Positions 15,811 to 25,367 of a stretch of DNA of 64,000 nt are shown piece after piece. Under the pieces are notes generated by a model that was not told the DNA's origin, did no database searches, and worked only from the letters and a program-made list of their open reading frames with translations. Each line of letters opens with the position of its first letter. Position 1 is the stretch's first letter. The stretch spans positions 62,001 through 126,000 of the forward strand of contig NZ_SSWX01000009.1 of NCBI RefSeq assembly GCF_004803635.1, written 5' to 3'. Made by a program: the position numbers and the translations under genes. Origin of the DNA: Lampropedia aestuarii. GTDB taxonomy: Bacteria > Pseudomonadota > Gammaproteobacteria > Burkholderiales > Burkholderiaceae_C.

Positions 15811-17289
15811 ATGACTATGACCCTTGCCCTGACCCCTCAAAACGCCCATACAGCCTCTGTACGGGCATTTAAAGCCCCTGGCGCGTCGATTGCAGACGCA
15901 GCGCTGCTTGAGCGCTTTAATATCGCTGGGCCGCGTTATACGTCCTACCCTACCGCAGACCGTTTTGTCGAGGCATTTGGCCCGCAGGATCTGCAAGCGG
16001 CTTACGCCCAACGGCGTGCAATACCGGGCTTGGCCAATCGGCCGGTCTCGATTTACCTGCATGTGCCTTTTTGTGAAGCGCTGTGTTATTACTGCGCCTG
16101 CAATAAGATCATCACCAAGCACAAGGAGCGCGCTGCGCCCTATTTGGCCGATGTCGCGCGTGAGATTGATGTGGTCATGCAGCAATTGGCTCCGACCGAG
16201 GGAGCGGCTAGCACCGCGGTGGCTAGCGTGTCTCAGCTGCACTTAGGCGGTGGCTCCCCAACCTTTTTAAGCGATGCTGAATTGGCCGATCTGATGGCCT
16301 TGTTGCGCCGCAGTTTTGTCTTTGCTGAGCCAGCCGAGTTATCGATTGAAGTCGATCCGCGCACCGTCACGCCTGCGCGTTTGCAGCATCTGCGCAGCCT
16401 GGGCTTTAATCGACTGAGTTTTGGTGTTCAGGACTTTGATGCGGCTGTGCAGCAAGCGGTGCACCGCGAGCAGTCCACCGGACAGGTGTTTGCACTGGTG
16501 CAAGCGGCCAGGCAGTTGCAGTTTGAGTCAATCAATGTGGATTTGATCTATGGCTTGCCAGGTCAGAGTCAGGCCTCGTTTGCGCAAACGCTGCAAACGT
16601 TGGTGGCCTTGCAGCCCGATCGTGTGGCCCTGTATGCGTATGCGCACCTGCCTACGCGCTTCAAACCCCAGCGGCGCATTGACAGCCAGCAACTGCCCTC
16701 AGGCGCTGAGAAAGTGGCCTTGCAGGCACTGGCGCTGCGCAGCATGCATGAGGCCGGCTACGTGGACATTGGCATGGACCATTTTGCGCTGCCCACAGAC
16801 AGTCTGGCCGTTGCCAAGCGCAAAGGCTTGTTGCACCGTAACTTTCAAGGCTATAGCACCCAGCCCGAGACCGATCTGATTGGCCTGGGCGTGTCCTCGA
16901 TCAGCAAGATTGGCGCGACATACAGCCAAAACGCCAAAGACTTGGAGAGCTACCGCGCCGCATTAGACCAAGGACAATTGCCGGTGGTGCGCGGCCTGGC
17001 CTTGAGCCGCGATGACCTGATTCGGCGCGAAGCCATCATGGCTTTGATGTGCCAGGGGGTGTTAGAGGTGCCCGCGTTTGCACAGCAATGGTTGCTGGAT
17101 TTCTCCAGCTACTTTGCGCCCGAGCTGGTGCAGCTGCAAGACTATGCAGCGCAGGGTTTGGTCGAGCTGAGTGAACAGCGCATCGCTGTCACGCCCAAAG
17201 GTTGGACCTTTGTGCGCGCGATTGCGATGGTGTTTGACCGTTATCTGCAAGAAGCGCAGCGCCGTGCGCAGTTCTCGAAAATTCTTTAA
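15811..17289 (+). CDS. hemN: Oxygen-independent coproporphyrinogen III dehydrogenase HemN
   Basis: A 492-residue radical SAM enzyme that converts coproporphyrinogen III to protoporphyrinogen IX without oxygen. The cluster motif is CEALCYYCAC (near residues 88-97), with the extra cysteine typical of genuine HemN rather than HemW. RYTSYPTADRF at the N-terminus and YGLPGQSQASF and FQGYSTQPETDLIGLG later are family signatures. The start is at 15811; a second ATG two codons later is possible, and no strong ribosome site is visible. FNR control is expected, but an inserted repeat separates the gene from the FNR box. Confidence 0.96.
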   Translation: MTMTLALTPQNAHTASVRAFKAPGASIADAALLERFNIAGPRYTSYPTADRFVEAFGPQDLQAAYAQRRAIPGLANRPVSIYLHVPFCEALCYYCACNKIITKHKERAAPYLADVAREIDVVMQQLAPTEGAASTAVASVSQLHLGGGSPTFLSDAELADLMALLRRSFVFAEPAELSIEVDPRTVTPARLQHLRSLGFNRLSFGVQDFDAAVQQAVHREQSTGQVFALVQAARQLQFESINVDLIYGLPGQSQASFAQTLQTLVALQPDRVALYAYAHLPTRFKPQRRIDSQQLPSGAEKVALQALALRSMHEAGYVDIGMDHFALPTDSLAVAKRKGLLHRNFQGYSTQPETDLIGLGVSSISKIGATYSQNAKDLESYRAALDQGQLPVVRGLALSRDDLIRREAIMALMCQGVLEVPAFAQQWLLDFSSYFAPELVQLQDYAAQGLVELSEQRIAVTPKGWTFVRAIAMVFDRYLQEAQRRAQFSKIL

Positions 17290-17315
17290 AGCAGCTGCGC
17301 TGCGGGCCATGGCTC

Positions 17316-17828
17316 TCAGGCCGCTGGCCGGTGTTTGACAAACACCGCGTCTTGCGGCCCTGCACTGCGGCCTTCGGTGCTGATTGGCAGCAGGGTCTCG
17401 ATCTGCCAGCCGCGGCGCTGGTAGAGCTGCGCGGCACGGCTGTCGATGCTGGTCTCCAGCCAAATGCGTGCTTGCGTTTGAAACAGGCTTTGCTCGGCCT
17501 GGTGCAGCAATGCGCTGCCAGCGCCCAGCCCTTCGTGCTGGGGTTCAACAAACAATGCAAATACGCAGGCCTCAGCGTGGTCGGCAATCGCAAAACCCAG
17601 CACGCAGCCAGCAGCCTCTGCCACCCACGTGCAGTCCTGGGCGTGGATCAGCTCCAGCACCGCTTGCTCGGTGATGCCCAGCTTGGCCAACTGCTGCATC
17701 GACAAGTGGTTTTCGCAGACCGCTGTACGGATTGCAAAAATACGCGCCACATCGGCTGGTATCGCCAGCCGAATTTGCAGTGCCTGTGGGCGCTGCCGCT
17801 CAAGCACCCAACTGTTCCCAGCGCTCAA
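17316..17828 (-). CDS. GNAT-family N-acetyltransferase
   Basis: A 170-residue acetyltransferase. RLAIPADVARIFAIRTAVCE begins the domain, and the acetyl-CoA loop is LFVEPQHEGLGAGSALLHQA, with the usual Q/R-x-x-G-x-G/A pattern modified to E-G-L-G-A-G. A late YQRRGW segment is also typical. Its start overlaps the end of the upstream ABC-F gene by 29 bases, suggesting co-transcription. A shorter start inside the overlap is possible. The acceptor is unknown. Confidence 0.85.
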   Translation of the reverse strand: MSAGNSWVLERQRPQALQIRLAIPADVARIFAIRTAVCENHLSMQQLAKLGITEQAVLELIHAQDCTWVAEAAGCVLGFAIADHAEACVFALFVEPQHEGLGAGSALLHQAEQSLFQTQARIWLETSIDSRAAQLYQRRGWQIETLLPISTEGRSAGPQDAVFVKHRPAA

Positions 17829-19686
17829 GAGCTGCCATCAACTCGTCTTCGATCACACTGGCGCGTTCGGTCAAAGCCGTGGCGCGAGGCAGGTCACTGC
17901 TGTAGAGGCTGCCATCGGCCAAGGCCTTGGTGATATCGGTTTGCTCGGCCTCCAAGGCTTCAATCAGTGCTGGCAAGGCGTCGAGCTCGCGCTGCTCTTT
18001 GTAGCTGAGCTTGCGCTTGGCCGCCGCTGGTGCCGGGGCGGGCGCAGTTGCGGGCGCGCTGGCTGCATTTTTGCTGGGCGTATTGAGGCGTTGTGCAGCC
18101 AGTGCTTGCTGCTCGCGCATGCGCTGCGACTGGATCAGCCAGTCTTGCACACTGCCATCGTATTCACGCCATATGCCATTGCCTTCAGCCGCCAGAATGC
18201 TGGTGACAACGTTGTCGACAAATGTGCGGTCATGGCTGACCAGAAACACCGTTCCATCGTAGGTTTGCAGCAGCTCTTCGAGCAGCTCCAGCGTTTCCAT
18301 ATCGAGGTCGTTGGTTGGCTCGTCCAGTACCAGCACGTTGGCTGGCTGGGCAAACAAACGCGCGAGCAACAAACGGTTGCGCTCACCGCCAGAGAGCGAC
18401 TTGACTGGCGAGCGCGCACGCTGTGGCGAGAACAGGAAGTCACCCAAATAGCTTTTGACGTGCTTGCGCTGGTTGCCGATTTCAATCCATTCGCTGCCAG
18501 GGCTGATGAAGTCTTCTAGCGTGGCCTCGGGGTTGATGGCCTCGCGCATCTGGTCAAAATACGCAATGCGCAAATTCGTGCCTTGGCGCACTGTGCCCGA
18601 ATCGGGCTGCAACTCCCCCAGAATCAATTTGAGCAACGTGGATTTGCCTGCGCCGTTGGGGCCTAGCAGGGCGATTTTGTCGCCACGCATGACCGTTGTG
18701 CTGAGGTCTCGAATCAGTTGCTTGTCGCCAAAGCCTTTGCTGACATTGGTCAGCTCGGCCACGATCTTGCCGCTGGAGTCGCCGCTGTTGAGACCCATGC
18801 GCACATTGCCCAGCGCCGTGCGGCGCTCAGCGCGCTGCTGGCGCAATACTTCGAGGCGGGCGATGCGGCTGACACTGCGGGTGCGGCGCGCTTCCACGCC
18901 TTTGCGAATCCAGATCTCTTCCTGGGCCAGCAGTTTGTCGGCCTTGGCGTTCTCGACCGCTTCCTGCGCCAGTTGTTCTTCTTTTTGCGCGCGGTACTGG
19001 GTGTAGTTGCCGGGGTAGGAGCGCAATTGGCCGCGGTCGAGCTCGACCACACGGGTTGCAACCTGGTCCAGAAAGGCCCGGTCGTGGGTGATCACGACGA
19101 TGCTGCCTTTGAACTCTTTGAGCAGGCCCTCGAGCCAGGCAATCGAGTCCAAGTCCAAATGGTTGGTTGGCTCATCGAGCAGCAGCAAGTCGGGCTTGGT
19201 CACAAAAGCCTGGGCCAGCGCGACGCGTTTTTTATTGCCGCCAGACAGCGTGCTGACCAGGGCGTCCTTGTTCAGGTGCAAGCGCTGCAGAGTCTCTTCT
19301 ACGCGCTGCTCCCAGTTCCAGCCATCGGCCGCTTCGATTTGGGTTTGTAGTGCATCCAGATCAACCCCGTCTTCATGCCGGAAGTAAGCTTCGCGCAGCG
19401 CAATCACCTGGGCCAGGCCCGCTGAGACTGCATCAAAAATGGTTTGGGCCGGATCGAGATCCGGCTCTTGCGGCACATAAGCAATGCGTAGGCCGTTTTG
19501 CAAATGGATTGCGCCATCATCGGCGTGCGCAATGCCCGCGATGATTTTCAACAACGAGGACTTGCCTGCGCCATTGCGGCCAATAAAAGCGATGCGTTCG
19601 TTGTTTTCGACGGAAAAATCCGCCTTGTCGAGCAGGGCCACATCGCCGAAAGCCAACTGCATGTTCAAAAGGGTAATCAGTGCCAT
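17800..19686 (-). CDS. uup: ABC-F family ATPase, Uup-like
   Basis: A 628-residue protein with two ABC domains and no membrane segments. The first has GRNGAGKSSLLK, LSGGNKKRVALAQAF and LLLDEPTNHLD. The second has GPNGAGKSTLLK, LSGGERNRLLLARLF and LVLDEPTNDLD. The C-terminus, after an Ala/Pro-rich linker, is a Lys/Glu-rich coiled coil (LSYKEQRELDALPALIEALE) that in Uup binds DNA. Uup and its relatives act on the ribosome and influence transposon excision. The GNAT gene follows with an overlap. Confidence 0.92.
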   Translation of the reverse strand: MALITLLNMQLAFGDVALLDKADFSVENNERIAFIGRNGAGKSSLLKIIAGIAHADDGAIHLQNGLRIAYVPQEPDLDPAQTIFDAVSAGLAQVIALREAYFRHEDGVDLDALQTQIEAADGWNWEQRVEETLQRLHLNKDALVSTLSGGNKKRVALAQAFVTKPDLLLLDEPTNHLDLDSIAWLEGLLKEFKGSIVVITHDRAFLDQVATRVVELDRGQLRSYPGNYTQYRAQKEEQLAQEAVENAKADKLLAQEEIWIRKGVEARRTRSVSRIARLEVLRQQRAERRTALGNVRMGLNSGDSSGKIVAELTNVSKGFGDKQLIRDLSTTVMRGDKIALLGPNGAGKSTLLKLILGELQPDSGTVRQGTNLRIAYFDQMREAINPEATLEDFISPGSEWIEIGNQRKHVKSYLGDFLFSPQRARSPVKSLSGGERNRLLLARLFAQPANVLVLDEPTNDLDMETLELLEELLQTYDGTVFLVSHDRTFVDNVVTSILAAEGNGIWREYDGSVQDWLIQSQRMREQQALAAQRLNTPSKNAASAPATAPAPAPAAAKRKLSYKEQRELDALPALIEALEAEQTDITKALADGSLYSSDLPRATALTERASVIEDELMAALERWEQLGA

Positions 19687-19821
19687 AGGGCGCGATTATC
19701 CTGCTTATCGTGCGAACGGGGCTTTCACACTACTTTTTAAAGCAGTTTGTTGGCTACTGTTGACACAGATGCGCTAGCGGCGAGCAGCTGTATTTTGCGC
19801 CGCTGGCTGAGCTTGCTGCGC

Positions 19822-20241
19822 TTATGCGCTGGGCTGGTCTTGGCGTTGTTGTTCGGCCGCTTTGGCCTCGCGCTCCAGGCGCGTGTCTTGCCAAGGCCAA
19901 TGGCCGTTGATTTCAACGCCCAAAGAGATGCTCAAAAAGGTCCGCACCAGCACCAGACCGGCCAGGATCAGCAAATCGTCCAGCGTGGGGGCAATCACCA
20001 GCGATTGCAGGATGTCGGCGGCCACCAGAAATTCCAGTCCCAGCAAAATGCTGCGCCCCAGCGTTGAGCGAAACGACGGGTAGGCCTGCGAAAAACTCGA
20101 TTGCCAGGCATTTTTGACAAACAAACAAGTGGCTGCTGCAGCGCCAATCACAATCGCCAAGGTACCACTGACCTCCAGCAAGGTGACGGCCAGCTCATAG
20201 AGCCGATTGAGCTCCCAGTGTTCTCCAGCAAAACTCAGCAT
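19822..20241 (-). CDS. DUF1622 membrane protein
   Basis: A 139-residue protein with about three hydrophobic segments: LLEVSGTLAIVIGAAAATCL, ILLGLEFLVAADILQSLVI and DLLILAGLVLVRTFLSISLG. The LGLEFLVAADI and RTFLS patterns are characteristic of DUF1622. The C-terminal tail is charged and Gln-rich. The function is unknown. It is transcribed leftward on its own, 135 bases from the uup start. Confidence 0.8.
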   Translation of the reverse strand: MLSFAGEHWELNRLYELAVTLLEVSGTLAIVIGAAAATCLFVKNAWQSSFSQAYPSFRSTLGRSILLGLEFLVAADILQSLVIAPTLDDLLILAGLVLVRTFLSISLGVEINGHWPWQDTRLEREAKAAEQQRQDQPSA

Positions 20242-20867
20242 CAGATTCCTCCTCTCCCTGCGCGGGCAATATGGATGCGGCCATTATCTTGGCATTTGCT
20301 GCTGCTGTTTGCCGCTGGCCAGGTGCGTCTGAGACAGACCGCATGAGACAGCCCACATTGTTCAATCATGGGTGTATGCGACACGGCATTTGTTGGGCAC
20401 GTTGGCCTCGATCTATGCATCCTACTGGTAGTTTTTGTATGAATGACAGCAGTGCTGTACGATGCAGACGGCCACCACTTCCAGCCGCGGTCACACTGCT
20501 GCCTTCCTTCTAGCAATTGCTGCTACCAGTGTGAGCCTGCATTTTTAAATCAATTACTAACAATTGGTAGTTAGTTAATTTTCATTGAAATTCATGGTCA
20601 CAATAGGCGTGGCATGGGGCAATCTGCTGGCCGCTTATACAAGCGTTTTCAATGGCGCAATCGACACCGGTGGTAACTGCATTGCTGGTTGGCGCAGGCG
20701 CGTACCGTATCCAACGGCTTACTGGTGAAGCTGAACAGATTGACAATTGGGCCGAGCATTTGCAGCAACACAAGCGCGTCTGCAAAGCCCGTGCGCAGGT
20801 ACATGAAGCCGTGCGGCGCTACCACTGAGGCTTTAACAGTTATTCGATGGTAGTTGCGAGCCGCTTG
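20242..20867. other. Gene-poor gap
   Basis: No gene with family support is seen. An AT-rich tract lies around 20540-20590. A possible 61-residue plus-strand ORF runs from 20652 to 20837 but lacks a visible ribosome site, and its product is not recognised. Confidence 0.4.
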
Positions 20868-22949
20868 TTATGCCACGACGTTTTGGCGAGCCAGATGCTT
20901 GTTCGCAAAATCGACATACCAATCCAGGCAATCGGGATTGGCCATGGTTTCGCGGTTAATGACTTTCTCCACGGCTTGTCCCAGCATCAGCTTTTTGATG
21001 GGCAGCTCCTGCTTCTTACCGCTCAAGGTGCGCGGTATTTGCTCCACTTGTACGATGGCATCGGGCACAAAGCGTGGCGACAAGGCCAGGCGGATGCTGT
21101 TGGCCAAACGCTGCCGCAAGTCCTCATCAAGGAGGATGCCGTCGCGCAGCACCACGAACAGCGGCATATAGCTGTCGCGGCCCAAATACTCCAAATCGAC
21201 AACCATCGAGTCCAGCACTTCGGGCAGGGCTTCAACGGCGCTGTAGAGTTCGCTGGTGCCCATGCGCAGGCCATGGCGGTTAATGGTTGCGTCTGAGCGG
21301 CCATAGATCACGCAGCTACCGTCTGAGCCAATCGAGATCCAGTCGCCATGGCGCCAAGCAGCCCCGGCACTGGCTGGCAAATCGCCGCCATGGGGGTTGC
21401 GACCATGGCCGGCAGGGTAGCTGTCGAAGTAGCTGCTGTGGTAGCGCTGGCCTTCTTTATCGCCCCATAAATACAACGGCATGGATGGAATGGGCTGGCT
21501 GCACACCAACTCGCCCACCTGGTCGAACACTGGCTGGCCGGCCTCATTCCAAGCCTGCACAGCTGCGCCCAGCATGCGGCACTGCATGCGCCCAGGCGTT
21601 TGCGGCAGTTGGCGGTTGCCGCCCAAAAAGGCACCTGCGAAATCCGTGCCACCAGAGATATTGCACCACCACACGCCCTGGCCGCCATCGCCCGAAACGC
21701 CGGCTTTGCGCATGAATTCCGTGCCCCATTGTTGTACGTCTTCGCTCAGTGGCGAGCCGGTACTGCCCAGCGCGCGAATGCGGCGCAGATCGCCACAGTC
21801 GGCTGGATCAATATCGGCCTTGGCGCACAGTGCGTAAAAGGCTGCGCCGACGCCAAAAAACGTCACGCCGTGGCGGGCTGCAAAGCGCCAAAGGGTCGTC
21901 ATGTCTGGGCGGTCTTTTGGACCGGCCGGGTTGCCGTCAAAAATCACCACCGTGCAGCCGCGCTGCAAGCCAGCCACTTGCGCATTCCACATCACCCAGC
22001 CGGTTGAGCTGTACCAGTGGTAGCGCTCGCCAAAGCTGTTGGCCTCGTAGCTGCAGCCCAGGTCATTGTGCAAAGTGCCCAGCTGCATTTGCACCATCAT
22101 CATGCCGCCGTGGCCATGCACAATCGGTTTGGGCAGGCCGGTCGTGCCACTGGAGTAGACAATCCACAGCGGGTGGTCAAATGGCAACCACAGTGGCTCG
22201 AACACTTGTGTGGCAGCATCGTCACGCGCTGCCAGTTCGGCAAAATTGGCGTAGCCCGACCATTGCACATTGTCTTTGCGGTTGCCCACGACGATGGCGT
22301 GCCGCAGTGAGGGCAAGGCCTGGCGAATTTGCTCACTGACAGCTTGCCTGTCGAAACTTTTGCCGCCGTAGACCACGCCATCGACAGTGAATAAGACCAC
22401 AGGCTCAATCTGTTTGAATCGGTCCAGCACCGCATTGATGCCCATATCAGGCGCGCAGATGCTCCACACACCACCGACACTGATGGTGGCCATAAAAGCC
22501 ACGATCGTTTGTGCAATATTGGGCAGGTAGGCCGCAACCCGGTCACCGGGTTGCACGCCCATGGCCTGCAACTCCACGGCCAAGGCCGCAACCTGCTGGC
22601 GCAGTTGCGGCCAGCTCAGCGTTGTCACCTGGCCATCTTCGTTGTCAGCAATGACCGCTGGCAGGCCTGCCGCATCGGCAGCCTCGACATGGCGCAGGAT
22701 TTGTTGGGCCATGTTGACTTGCGCGCCTTCAAACCATTGCGCACCTGGCATCACGTTCTCTTTGAGCACCTGCTTATAGGGCGTTGGCGACTGCAGGTCG
22801 CAGTAGTCCCAAATGCTCTGCCAAAAGTCTTCAATCTCGCTGGTAGACCACTGCCACAGTGCGTCATAGCTGTCGAAAGTCAGGCCACGTGTGCGTTGCA
22901 ACCACTCTTGGTAGAGCTGAATTTGGGGAATATAAGCAGGTGATGTCAT
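20868..22949 (-). CDS. Acetoacetyl-CoA synthetase
   Basis: A 693-residue acyl-adenylate enzyme. The AMP-binding loop is YSSGTTGLPKPIVHGHGG, and WYSSTGWVMWN and GSTGSPLSEDVQQW are typical of acetoacetate-CoA ligase. The N-terminal FWQSIWDYCDL domain is the ACS-type extension. The C-terminal RTLSGKKQELPIKKL contains the catalytic lysine region. It probably activates acetoacetate for use as carbon source or for polyhydroxybutyrate-linked metabolism. Acetyl-CoA synthetase is the main alternative but fits the motifs less well. Confidence 0.92.
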   Translation of the reverse strand: MTSPAYIPQIQLYQEWLQRTRGLTFDSYDALWQWSTSEIEDFWQSIWDYCDLQSPTPYKQVLKENVMPGAQWFEGAQVNMAQQILRHVEAADAAGLPAVIADNEDGQVTTLSWPQLRQQVAALAVELQAMGVQPGDRVAAYLPNIAQTIVAFMATISVGGVWSICAPDMGINAVLDRFKQIEPVVLFTVDGVVYGGKSFDRQAVSEQIRQALPSLRHAIVVGNRKDNVQWSGYANFAELAARDDAATQVFEPLWLPFDHPLWIVYSSGTTGLPKPIVHGHGGMMMVQMQLGTLHNDLGCSYEANSFGERYHWYSSTGWVMWNAQVAGLQRGCTVVIFDGNPAGPKDRPDMTTLWRFAARHGVTFFGVGAAFYALCAKADIDPADCGDLRRIRALGSTGSPLSEDVQQWGTEFMRKAGVSGDGGQGVWWCNISGGTDFAGAFLGGNRQLPQTPGRMQCRMLGAAVQAWNEAGQPVFDQVGELVCSQPIPSMPLYLWGDKEGQRYHSSYFDSYPAGHGRNPHGGDLPASAGAAWRHGDWISIGSDGSCVIYGRSDATINRHGLRMGTSELYSAVEALPEVLDSMVVDLEYLGRDSYMPLFVVLRDGILLDEDLRQRLANSIRLALSPRFVPDAIVQVEQIPRTLSGKKQELPIKKLMLGQAVEKVINRETMANPDCLDWYVDFANKHLARQNVVA

Positions 22950-23304
22950 GGCCTTGAGGGTAAGCAGTCAGGCCCGCTTGTGCCTCAGTGTTTGTACCGA
23001 GGCTCTGTCGCGCAAGAGATATGCACAGCAGCGGTGGCCCAGGATCGCCATCGGGCTGCCGCATCCACTAGTGCCTCTTCATGCCTTAAAAGGCCCTTCT
23101 CGCTGACAGATTGAAGGCGCGCGGTGCTTACAGGCCAATGCCGTAGTAGTAGGGCCGCTGCATCCCATTCAGCACCCAATGTGCCTTGCCATTTGGGCAC
23201 GCCGACGGCCATTGCATGCTCGCCCGGTTGTGGGGACGCTGATCACGCGCCAATACACGGCATACAACAGTTCAAGGCTTTCACATCAGGTTCTTACAAG
23301 CCAT
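22950..23304. other. Gap between the acetoacetyl-CoA synthetase start and the ilvA terminator
   Basis: I see no gene, repeat or clear regulatory signal here. It must hold the promoter of the leftward synthetase gene. Confidence 0.4.
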
Positions 23305-23328
23305 GAAAAAAGGGCGCTAAGGCCCTTT
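23305..23328 (-). terminator. Intrinsic terminator of ilvA
   Basis: On the minus strand AAAGGGC and GCCCTTT pair around a 6-base loop, followed by further T residues. It lies about 27 bases after the ilvA stop. Confidence 0.8.
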
Positions 23329-23354
23329 GGTATGGTGCATGAGACGCGCCTGGC

Positions 23355-24923
23355 TTACTCGCTGGCGCGCAAAAACAGCTGGTAAGCCGGGTTATTGCTT
23401 TCTTCCACATACGGGTAGCCCAACTCGTTGAGAAAGGCCTGGAATGCCGCATCGTCTTCTTGCGGCACCTGTATGCCGACCAGGATCTTGCCGTAGTCCG
23501 CGCCCTGGTTGCGGTAGTGGAACAGGCTGATGTTCCAGCTCGGCTGCATCAGGCTGAGGAACTTGAACAAGGCACCTGGTCGCTCAGGGAATATGAAGCG
23601 CAGCAAACGCTCGTTATTGGCCAGTGGCGCAGGGCCGCCAATCAGGTGGCGCAAATGTTCTTTGGCCAGCTCGTCTTCAGTCAAATCCAGGGTTTTGAAG
23701 CCGTGCGTGTCCAGGTGGTTGGTGATTTGCTGTGACTCGCCTGGTCCATTGGTGGACAGGCCGACAAATACATGGGCGGCTTTTTTGCCGTTGAGGCGGT
23801 AGTTGAACTCGGTGACGTTGCGCGCCGCGCCTGGCAATTGCGCAATGGTTTGGCAGAAATTGCGGAAGCTGCCGCGTTCTTCTTTCATCGTCACGGCAAA
23901 CAATGCTTCGCGTTGCTCACCAACCAAGGCGCGCTCTGCGACAAAGCGCAGGCGATCAAAGTTCATATTCGCGCCGCACAAGATCGCCGCGTATGTCTCG
24001 CCCTGCTTGTTTTGCAAGGCTGCGTATTGTTTGGCTGCAGCCACGGCCAATGCACCGGCTGGCTCCACAATGCTGCGGGTGTCGATAAAAATGTCTTTGA
24101 TGGCCGCACACACTTCATCCGTGGTCACGGTGACATAGCCATCGACCAGCTCGCGGCTGATGCGAAAGGTTTCTTCACCGACCAGCTTGACGGCCGTGCC
24201 GTCCGAGAACAAGCCGACGTCGGCGAGTTCGACGCGCCGGCCTGCCTGGGCCGACTGGATCATGGCATCCGAGTCGTTCATTTGCACGCCGATGACCTTG
24301 ACATCGGGGCGCACGGCTTTGATGTAATTGGCCACGCCTGCGACCAAGCCACCGCCCCCAATGGCTACAAACACCGCATCCAGGCGGTTGTTGCCCAGGC
24401 TTTGCAGCTGGCGCAGCATTTCCATGGCAATCGTGCCCTGGCCGGCAATCACGTCCGGATCATCAAACGGGTGCACAAAGGTCAGGCCTTGTTCGGCTTG
24501 CAGTTTGAGCGCGAATTGGTAGGCATCGCTGAAACTATCACCAGAGAGCACGACTTCACCGCCGAAACCGCGCACCGCATCAATCTTGACCTGGGGGGTC
24601 GAGACTGGCATGACCACTACGGCGCGCGCGCCCAGCTTGCGTGCGGACAAGGCCACGCCTTGTGCGTGGTTGCCAGCCGAGGCACAAATCACACCGCGCT
24701 CGAGCTCAGCCGGGGTGAGATTGGCCATTTTGTTGTAGGCGCCGCGCAGCTTGAAGCTGAACACCGGTTGTTGGTCTTCGCGTTTGAGCAGTACCTGGTT
24801 GCCAATACGGGCGGAGAGTTGACGCGCGGGCTCTAAGGGTGTTTCAACTGCCACGTCGTAGACGCGGGCGGTGAGGATTTTCTTCAAATAGTCCGAAGGA
24901 CTGAGGCAGGAGGTGTTGGTCAT
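23355..24923 (-). CDS. ilvA: Threonine ammonia-lyase, biosynthetic
   Basis: 522 residues from ATG 24923 (MTNTSCLSPSDYLKKIL); the upstream extension is not conserved in character. The PLP lysine lies in FSFKLRGAYNKMANL (about residues 54-68), and the phosphate loop is AIGGGGLVAGVANYIK. The C-terminal 180 residues form two ACT-like regulatory domains (ERPGALFKFLSL is one), as in the isoleucine-inhibited biosynthetic enzyme. It makes 2-oxobutyrate for isoleucine synthesis. A leader peptide and an intrinsic terminator lie upstream, indicating attenuation. Confidence 0.95.
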   Translation of the reverse strand: MTNTSCLSPSDYLKKILTARVYDVAVETPLEPARQLSARIGNQVLLKREDQQPVFSFKLRGAYNKMANLTPAELERGVICASAGNHAQGVALSARKLGARAVVVMPVSTPQVKIDAVRGFGGEVVLSGDSFSDAYQFALKLQAEQGLTFVHPFDDPDVIAGQGTIAMEMLRQLQSLGNNRLDAVFVAIGGGGLVAGVANYIKAVRPDVKVIGVQMNDSDAMIQSAQAGRRVELADVGLFSDGTAVKLVGEETFRISRELVDGYVTVTTDEVCAAIKDIFIDTRSIVEPAGALAVAAAKQYAALQNKQGETYAAILCGANMNFDRLRFVAERALVGEQREALFAVTMKEERGSFRNFCQTIAQLPGAARNVTEFNYRLNGKKAAHVFVGLSTNGPGESQQITNHLDTHGFKTLDLTEDELAKEHLRHLIGGPAPLANNERLLRFIFPERPGALFKFLSLMQPSWNISLFHYRNQGADYGKILVGIQVPQEDDAAFQAFLNELGYPYVEESNNPAYQLFLRASE

Positions 24924-25160
24924 GTGGAGCAATCGGCTCAGCAGATGCAGTAGCGCAGCGTCAGCACAAACAACGCCTTGCTCAGCATCGGCTATACGGC
25001 ATTGGGATTCGCGCAAGCAAGGCCGGCAGCGCATTCCCGTCAGATGAAAAGACCCATCATAGGACGATTCCTGCTCTTTGGGTTTGGTCAGAACCAGCGA
25101 AATAGCCAGAAATGCTTTAAAAAGTAGGCTGCAGTCGCATGCGAGAAGTCCATGGGCAAG

Positions 25161-25194
25161 AAAAAAGCCCCGTAGTCATTGCTGACTGCGGGGC
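25161..25194 (-). terminator. Leader terminator upstream of ilvA (putative attenuator)
   Basis: On the minus strand GCCCCGCAGTC pairs with GACTACGGGGC (one mismatch) around a 6-base loop, followed by TTTTTT. The only leftward ORF before it is the short leader at 25254-25316. It therefore lies in the 5' leader of ilvA, 238 bases before the gene. Confidence 0.8.
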
Positions 25195-25198
25195 GAAT

Positions 25199-25284
25199 CC
25201 ACCATTTGAGAGGTGGAGGAGACAAATGGTAGTTAAATGGTGTTAATCCAAACCTACATCAGGATCAATAGGGTTAACACCATT
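25199..25284 (-). promoter_or_regulatory. Competing RNA pairings in the ilvA leader
   Basis: In the minus-strand RNA, segment 1 (25274-25284, AATGGTGTTAA) is an exact 11-base complement of segment 2 (25236-25246). Segment 2 can alternatively pair over 8 bases (CACCATTT, 25235-25242) with segment 3 (25200-25207). Segment 1 lies inside the leader peptide codons, so a stalled ribosome would cover it. Segment 3 ends 5 bases before the terminator stem rather than overlapping it, so the switching mechanism is not fully explained. Confidence 0.55.
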
Positions 25285-25316
25285 AACAATGCTGCTATTG
25301 TAGATCGTTTTTGCAT
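25254..25316 (-). CDS. ilvA leader peptide, rich in Leu, Ile, Thr and Val
   Basis: A 20-residue ORF reads MQKRSTIAALLMVLTLLILM and stops before the leader hairpins. The last nine residues, also startable at ATG 25283, are almost all branched-chain residues plus Thr, the substrate and end-product amino acids of the pathway. No strong ribosome site is visible before either start. A leader peptide that senses charged tRNA for these amino acids is the simplest explanation, given the terminator downstream. Confidence 0.6.
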   Translation of the reverse strand: MQKRSTIAALLMVLTLLILM

Positions 25317-25367
25317 TTTTGTGCTGCGTCGCAAAAAACAGTTGATAAATTAACAAAGGATTGAAAT

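Noticed and set aside
20652-20837. Small plus-strand ORF between DUF1622 and the acetoacetyl-CoA synthetase gene
   Set aside because: The product is not recognised and no ribosome site precedes the ATG; kept only as a note in the gap entry.
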